From JBMYQA01 sp049600855 (GTDB lineage Bacteria > Bacteroidota > Bacteroidia > Cytophagales > Flammeovirgaceae): a stretch of DNA of 48,746 nucleotides. The notes under the pieces are model-generated. The model saw only the letters and a list, made by a program, of their open reading frames with translations. It was not told the DNA's origin and searched no databases. This document shows, in pieces, positions 34,501 through 43,500 of this stretch (position 1 is its first letter; every line of letters starts with the position of its first letter). A program made the position numbers and the translations under genes. The stretch covers positions 1-48,746 of the forward strand of contig JBMYQA010000009.1 in NCBI GenBank assembly GCA_049600855.1. The letters are read 5' to 3'.

Positions 34501-37500
34501 TTGGGAAACAACAAGTCCTTCTTGATCGTGAATTCACAGCACAACTCCTCCAACAAGCTCCAACAGCTTATCATACCGAAATCAATGATTTACTAATTGC
34601 TGCTTTGGGGAAAGCGATGCATGCTACCTTTGGTTTGAACCAAATCAATATTACCCTTGAAGGGCATGGCCGAGAAAATACCTTCCCTACCACAACTCAA
34701 GAAAACTTTGACCTAAGTAGAACTATTGGCTGGTTTACCAGCTTATTCCCAGTGGTAATACCAACCGCACAAGTCACTGATTTAGCAACTTACCTAATAC
34801 AAACGAAAGAGCTACTCCACCAAATACCAAATAAAGGGTTTGGCTTTGGAGTTTTGAAATACTTGACAGCTTCTGCATTAACTCAAAGTATTGACTTCAA
34901 TTCAAAGGCATCTATTACCTTCAATTATTTAGGTCAATTTGATTTACGCTTTGGAGATTTTGAAATGTCTTCCCTAAGCACAGGCAATGCCATCGGTCCA
35001 AATCGACAAAAGCCGTGTGGTTTAGAATTGAATTGCTTAGTAGCAAAAGAACAGTTCGTCTTAGAATTGAGTTATAACCAAACTCAGTTTAGTGTAAACA
35101 CAATTCAGCAACTCCTTGCCAGCTATCAAGAAGCCTTGCAAGAGTTGGTTGCACACTGCATAAGCATTACTACCCCTCAAAAAACACCAAGTGATTTCAT
35201 TTATCAAGGGTTGAGCATCCAGCAGTTAGCGCAGTTGACTACCCATGAGGAAATCGAAGAGATTTATCAGCTCACTCCTTTGCAGGAGGGAATGCTGTTC
35301 CACTCATTAATGGAACCTGATTCAAATGCTTACTTCGAGCAAATTTCTTATCGTTTAAAATGGAAGCTCCATATTGATTTGCTCGAAGCTTGTTTAACTG
35401 AACTCGTAAACAGGCATGCCGCACTCCGAACGAAATTTTATTCGGAAGGCTTAGATCAAGCCGTTCAGGTCGTGTTGAAGGAAATGGTATCGGAGTTTTA
35501 TTTTGAAGATATTTCTGCTAAAGATGCCATAGCACAGGGCCAACATATTGAAGCTTATCAAGCAGCTAATCGAAAGCAGAAGTTTGACTTGACTGAGGGC
35601 AAACTCTTGCGTTTAGCGGTATTCCAATTAGCTGAAGATACTTTTGAGTTCTCGTGGACCTTCCACCACATCATCTTAGACGGTTGGTGTATGGGAATCA
35701 TTACCCTCACCGATTTCTTAGCCGTTTATCAATCTTTAGCTGCTGAGCAAGCACTTCAGTTACCTACTGTATTCCCATACAGCGATTACATCAAATGGCT
35801 CAATCAACAAGATTTAAGCAGCTCGCTGAATTATTGGGAAGATTATTTATTGGGTTATGAAGAGGCAACCATACTTCCAACCATCTCCCAACAGCAAAGC
35901 GAAACCCATACCCGAGAAACCTTCACTTTTGAGGTCGATCAGCAAATTCATCAAGCGATTTCGAATCTTGCTACGCAGCATCAAATTACGGCGAATACCA
36001 TTTTCCAAACCGCTTGGGGAATTGTATTAAGTCGTTACAATACCACAAATGATGTCGCATTTGGTTCGGTAGTTTCTGGTCGTCAAGCAGATGTGTTGGG
36101 CATTGAAAGCATGGTGGGTTTGTTCATTAACACCGTTCCAGTACGAATTACTTTTAACGAGGAAATGACAGGCTTGGAATTATTACAAGCTGTTCAGGGC
36201 AATGCTGTGGCTAGTCAGGCACATGATTATTGTTCTTTGGCACAAATTCAAAATCGTTCTTACTTGAAGCAAGATTTGATCAATCACTTGTTTGTTTTCG
36301 AGAATCATCCGATTACCGATAACATCAAATCTTTCTTTGCCGCAAATCAGCAAGGAGGCTTGCCTACCGCATTAGAAAACTTTGAATTCAAGGAACAAAC
36401 GAATTACGATTTCAATGTGGTTGTAGTGCCCAAAGGTCAATACGAAGTTACTTTTCTATACAATGCGGATCGTTTCGATGTAGCCATCATTGAGCAATTG
36501 AGTAAACATTACCAAGCGGTGTTACATGCGTTAACGAGCCAAGTCAATCAAAAAGTGACTACGCTTCCCATGTTGACCAAACAAGAGCGTCAGCAGTTAT
36601 TGGAAGTTGCTCCTTCAGCCACAGCAATCAAAGCTTGGAAGTTTACGGGAATTCATCAGGCATTTGAAGCGCAATCTGCAAAATCGCCAGAAGCCATTGC
36701 CCTCGTTTTTGAAGGCCAGCAATGGACATATGCTGAACTCAATGCGAAAGCCAATCAATTGGCGCATCACTTACAAACATTAGGAGCGAAACCCGAAGTG
36801 TTAATCGGCATGTGCTTCGAGCGATCAAGTGAGATGATTTTGGCGCTGTTGGCGATTCTCAAAACGGGTGCTGCTTACCTGCCTATTGATGCAAAGTTCC
36901 CAGAAGAACGTATCCAATACATGATTCAGGAAGCCCAAGTTTCAGTGGTGTTGAGTCAATCGCATTTGCAAGATAAATTGCAAATGGCTGATTCAAACCT
37001 TCAAGTCATTTGTTTGGATGGAGATTGGAACAATAATCAGAATTATGCTGCTGAGAATTTAAATGTGGCAAATCAGGTAACTGATTTGGCTTATGTGATT
37101 TATACTTCGGGTTCTACTGGAAAGCCAAAGGGTGTAATGGTAGAACATCAGCAAATCTTGAATTACACGCAGGCCGTGAGCGAGCAGTTTCAATTTGAAG
37201 CAAACGCAAGTTATGCCACCGTATCGACATTGGCAGCAGATTTAGGAAATACCATGCTCTATCCAGCTCTTTGTTTGGGAGGAAGCTTGCATGTATTGGC
37301 AGAAGAAACGGCAACCAATCCAGAACTGTTCAGTGATTATTTGGCGAATAATCCAATTGATTACCTCAAAATTGTTCCATCCCATTTTGCGACACTTTGT
37401 AATTTAGCAGGAGTCGAAGCTTGCTTGCCCAAAAAAGGCTTGGTACTCGGTGGAGAAGCCTCACAAACACAGTGGATCAAGGAATTGTTGGCAGCAGCTT

Positions 37501-40500
37501 CTTGCCAAATCTTCAATCACTATGGCCCTACTGAAACCACAGTGGGCACATTGACTTATACAGTGGAAAACGAACTTCCTGCAACCTCTACACTACCGAT
37601 TGGCAAACCATTAGCCAATAATCAAGTCTACTTGCTCGATCAACACTTAAATCCTGTTCCTGTGGGTGTTCCTGCTGAAATCTATTTGGCTGGAAAACAA
37701 GTGACTAGAGGCTACCTCCATCAAGAAGCAAAAACGAATGCGCGATTCATGACCAATCCTCACACAAATGAACGCATGTATAAAACGGGAGATTTAGGGC
37801 GCTATTTGCCTGATGGCAACATCGAGTTCTTAGGCAGGGCAGATGATCAAGTCAAAATCAGGGGTTATCGGGTAGAATTGCAAGATATTGAGCAAGTGAT
37901 TACCCAATTTGAGGGAATTAACGAAGCGAAAGTCCAAGTGTATAAAGAAAATAGCTTGGCTGCTTATGTCGTTCCACAAGCCAATCTCTTGAAAAATGTG
38001 GGCGAGCTAAAGCGTTATGAATTACCGAATCAATTAGCCATTACCCACCTCAATAGAAATGAAACGGATTACATCTATAAAGAGATTTTTGAGCTTCAAG
38101 CATACATCCGTCATGGCATCGAAATTAAGGAAGGATCAGTCATTTTTGATGTAGGTTCAAATATTGGTCTATTTACTTTATTCGCGCATCATCTGGCGAA
38201 AAATGTACAGTTCTACAACTTTGAGCCAAACCCAACGGTATTTGCCCGATTAAGCGCCAATGTTGGACTGTATGAGGTGAACTCCAATTTATTTAATTGC
38301 GGATTGTCTTCCGAAGCTGGAAGTGCTGAATTTACCTTCTTCCCTGGTTTCTCCTTACTTTCTGGATTTTATGTGGATACCGAAAAGGAAAGAGATGTGG
38401 TCAAAAACTACGTCTTAAATCAGGAAGATCAGGGTGGAGAGTTTGCTGGGCAGATTGATGAATTGTTAGATGAACGTTTTGGAACGCAATCTTTCACGGC
38501 TACGCTAAGAACCTTATCAGAAGTAATTGCTGATGAGCAAGTCACCCATATTGATTTACTCAAAGTCAATGTGGAAAAAGCGGAGTTGGATGTGTTGAAA
38601 GGCATTAAAGCGGTGGATTGGAAGAAAATCAAGCAATTAGTGGTAGAAATTGACTTGGATGAGAACCTGCAACCCATCATTGATTTGCTGGAACAGCATG
38701 GCTATGCTTATTATGTGGAGCAAGATTTACTTTTAGAAAATACCGAGTTGTGTTACATCTACGCGATTCATGCTTCGTGCAAACACCAACTCATTGCCGA
38801 ACAAGGCTTAGAAGAACATTTGGTTGAAGTCCCCAAAGTGAGAACGCCTTACTTGGATGAAAATGCACTGAACGAATTCCTAACGGCAAAATTACCCGAC
38901 TACATGATTCCTGCTCATGTGGTCCAGTTGGAGCAATTCCCATTAACTCCGAATGGAAAAATTGATCGGACAAAACTGCCAAAACCAAGTCTAAGTCAAA
39001 GTGAAGGCTTCCAAGCGCCAACCAATGATACGGAGCGGGAACTAGCCGTAATTTGGAGCAAACTATTGGAAATTGATTTGGTGCATATTGGACAGTCGAG
39101 TGATTTCTTTGAGCTAGGAGGTCATTCGCTCACCGCCATGTATTTGGTGAATCAAATCAAGCAGACCTTCCATATTTCTGTTTCCATTCAAGAAGTTTTT
39201 AATAATGCCACGTTAAAAACTTTGGCTCAACACATTGATGCGCAAGAAAATGGGATATTCCTTGCTATTCAGCCTGCTGAAGCGCAAGCCTATTATCCCG
39301 TTTCTTCGGCACAACGTCGATTGTATTTCTTATACGAATTCCATAAAGATGCGGAGCAGCCAAATTTATCGTATAATATGCCCGTCTTGTTGGAAATCAC
39401 TGGAAACTTGGAGCTTAGCAAGTTAGAAGCTGCGTACCAACAAGTGATCGAGCAGCATGAAGCCTTGCGAACAAATTTCAGCATTGTCAATGGGGAGCCT
39501 GTTCAACACATTCATGAAAAAGTGAATTTCAAGATTGAGCAATTAACCGCAACCTCCTTGGAAATTGATGAAGTCGCTAAAAGCTTCATTCAACCCTTTA
39601 ATCTCGCAGAAGATGTATTAATTCGTGTGGCTTTCGTTCAGATTACAGATGCAGAGAATCAATGGCTACTGATCCAAGATATGCATCACATCATTATGGA
39701 TGGCGTATCTCAGCAAGTATTAGTTCGAGATTTACTGAGTTGCTATCAAGGCGGAACACTTCAAACTACTAAACTCCAGTATAAAGATTTTGCTGTATGG
39801 CAGAAAAGCGAGGTTTATCAGGAAAGTATCCATCTTCAAGAAGCATTCTGGAAAAAGCAATTTGCGGAAGAAGTAGAGGCGCTGGCTTTACCTTACGATT
39901 ACTCCCGACCTGCCCAACACGTGCACACAGGAGCTCGAATTGGTTTCCAATTGAGTGAGGATTTGAGTCATGCGATCAAATCCTTGAGTCAACAAGAAGG
40001 CATTTCTTTATACATGTTTTTGTTAAGCTCGTATTCCATTTTGTTGTCGAAACTCAGTGGTCAAGACGATATTGTGATTGGAACCTCCACCGCAGGCAGA
40101 AGGCATCCTGCTCTTGAGGAAGTGGTGGGAATGTTTACCAACCTATTAGCCATCAGAACGAGGCCACAGACAAAACAATCTTGTATCGAATTTATCCAAA
40201 GCATCAAAGAAACCACACTCAATAGCTTTGATCATCAAGATTATCTGTTTGAGGATTTAGTAGAATCCTTAAAGTTGGAACGAAATACAGGTCGTAACCC
40301 GCTCTTTGATGTCATGTTTGACTTTGAGCAAACTGATCCAGGAGCTATTAGTTTGGCAGGCACTCAGGTTGCCTTAAGAAACTATGAGCAACACATTTCC
40401 AAGTTCGATCTCACCTTCACCGCTGCGGATACGGATTCAGGCATACACCTTACAGTGGAATATGCCACACATCTTTTCAAAGCGGAAACCATTCAACGAT

Positions 40501-43500
40501 TCATTCAATACTTTGAAGTATTACTCGCACAAATTGTTTCAAATCCTCAAAAACAGCTCAGTGAGCTACAATTAGTGGCCACGAATGAGGCATTAGCCAT
40601 TGCCCAACAATTTGATAAAACCTCATCTGCTTCAACGCAAGCTAATTTAGCAGCGCTGTTAGAAAAAGGCGTGAGTTTGGACGCAGCAGCAACTGCTTTA
40701 GTGGATGCGAAAGGAAAGCTTACAAGCTACGAAGCGCTCAATCAACAAGTAAATAAATTGGCGCATCACCTACAGGAGTTCCATCAAGTAGGGCCTAATA
40801 AGATTGTTGGGGTAGTACTAGATCGCTCTCCTGAATTGATCATCTCGATACTCGCCATTGTAAAAGCTGGTGGCGCCTTTTTACCCATTGACCCTGCTTA
40901 TCCTGCCGAACGCATTCGTTACCAATTGGATGATGCCAAAGTAGCTGCGGTAATCATCGAATCGAGTATGTTGTTTGAATTCGATTGGTCGGGTTTGAGC
41001 TTTGAAACTCAGCATTTATTTGCCATCGACATCCAAATGGAAATGCTCCCTGAGCAAGAAAACGCGCTTGAAATTTCGCTCCAAGCGGATGATTTGGCTT
41101 ACGTCATTTATACGTCTGGATCAACAGGCAAACCTAAAGGAGTAGCCGTTACACAGGCAAATGCCTGTAACTACTTCGAATGGGCAAATCGCTATTATTT
41201 CCATAATCAAGCTGGCTATCATTTTGCCTTATTCACTTCAGTTGCCTTTGACCTCACGCTAACCAGTATGTTGACCACAATCATGCGTGGAGATCAAGTG
41301 CATGTATTTGGTCAGAGTCAAGCTATTCATGAAGTCTTGCAACAGGTATTTAGCGCTAAAACTGCGATTAATGCCGTAAAACTCACGCCATCTCATGTAA
41401 GCATGCTTCAAGGCATGGACATTCGGCAAAGCAATGTGGAAAAAGTAATTCTTGGAGGCGAGCAATTGAACTCAAAAGAAATTGACTTGCTTCAAGCGCT
41501 TAACGCAGACATTGATATTTACAATGAATATGGGCCAACGGAAACTACGGTGGGTTGTACCGTAAAACAGGTAACACACAGCCAAGATTTGGCTATTGGA
41601 AATGCCATAGATGGCGCAAAAATCTATATTCTAAATGAGGAAAACCAGCTTCAACCTTTAGGAATTTGGGGAGAACTTTGCATTGGCGGAGTAGGAGTTG
41701 CTCAAGGATACTTAAACCAAGCCGAGCTTACTGCTCAGAAATTTATTGTTGATCCTATCACTGGAGCAGGAAAAGTCTACAAATCTGGTGATTTAGCGCG
41801 TTGGATGGTAGATGAGGAAACTGGGGAATATACCTTAGCCTATGCGGGTCGCGTGGATGATCAGGTAAAACTGAGAGGATATCGTATTGAGTTAGGTGAG
41901 ATTGAGTCCGTATTAAATCAGCAGGAACGCATTGAGCAAGCTTGTGTGGTCATTAAACAACAGGATCGCTTATGCGCCTATTACACGGCTGATTCAGCAC
42001 TGGAAGCACAAGCAGTAAAAAGAGCTTTACAAAGCCAATTGCCCGATTACATGATTCCAGATGCTTTCATGCAATTGGATAATTTCCCATTAACCATTAA
42101 TGGAAAAATCAATAAACGCGCGCTTCCTGATCCACAACAAGCCAGTGAAGTAAACTTTGTGGCTCCACAAAATGACATTGAAGCGCAACTGACCAGTATT
42201 TGGGCCGAAGTGCTCGAAGTCGATCAAAAAGCCATCGGAACGACACACAGTTTCTTTGATTTGGGCGGAAATTCATTAAAAGCCGTTTATCTCGTCAATA
42301 GCATTCAGACAAACTTTGGGGTAAACCTTTCTTTACAAGAAGTATTTAATGAACCATTCATCGTGGATTTGGCGAATCGAATTGCCACTTTGGAACAAGA
42401 AAGTTATGTACGCATTCCAACAGCGGAAAAACATACCCATTATCCAGTTTCATCGGCTCAGCGCAGAATGTTCTTCCTCTACTCGTTTGATCCACAGTCG
42501 ATTGCCTACAACTTGCCTGTGATGCTGAAACTCACAGGAGCAGTAAATGTTGATCTGCTTGAAAAAGCCTTCCAACAAGTCATTGAGCGACACGAGATTT
42601 TACGAACAAGTTTTGAGCTAATTCAAGGTGAGGTTTATCAAACCATAGCGGAAACTGTGCAGTTTGAATTAGATCGTTTCCAACTGAATGATGCTGATGA
42701 TGAATCGAAATTAAAAGCCTTATTCCTTGACTTCAAAAAGCCATTTGATTTAAGTAAAGCTCCATTGTTGCGAGCTGGACTAGTGGAAATGGGAAATCAA
42801 GCGGCGGTCTTATTTATTGATATTCATCATATTGTGACAGATGCCGTATCTCAACGTGTGTTTGTAAACGATGTACTCGCCTTGTACCAACAACAAGAAT
42901 TAAGTCCACTAAGCATTCAATATAAAGATTATGCCGTTTGGCAAAATCAGCCTGAGCAGCAAGCAAAAATTGCCCAACAAGGTGAGTTTTGGAAAACCCA
43001 GTTTTCAGGAGATTTATCGCCTTTAAGCTTGCCTTATGACTTCAATCGCCCTGCTATTCAAAGCTTTGAAGGTTCAAAAGTGAGCTTTACCATTGATGCA
43101 GCAATTACCAAACAACTCCATCAACTCGCCAATGAGCAAGGCGCTTCCTTGTTTATGGTGTTGCTGGCATCCTATCATATTCTGTTGAGTAAGTTGAGTA
43201 ATCAAACAGATATTACGATTGGAACACCTGTAGTTGGCCGAAGAAGACAGGAGTTGGAAGATTTAATGGGCATGTTCATCAATACCGTGACACTCAGAAA
43301 TGGCCATACTGCTGATCAAACATTCCTTGAATTCCTGCAACAAGTCAAAACGACCACCTTACAAGCTTTTGATCATCAAGATTATCCATTCGAAAGCTTG
43401 GTTGATCTCATCAAAACCCAACGGGATACAAGTAGAAATCCATTCTTTGATGTCTTATTTGCCTTACAAAATGCAGGTCAGCAGACTCAAACAATTTCTC

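Noticed and set aside
33873..35180. Epimerase of N1 read as a second condensation domain
   Set aside because: It has the epimerase set (EGHGRE, RTIGWFTSLFP, PNKGFGFG, FNYLGQFD) and is followed by a proper D-accepting C domain.
38040..38777. Standard NRPS N-methyltransferase insert
   Set aside because: The SAM motif (DVGSNIG) and the KVNVEKAELDVLKG element are of the FkbM family; the motifs of N-methyltransferase inserts are not seen.
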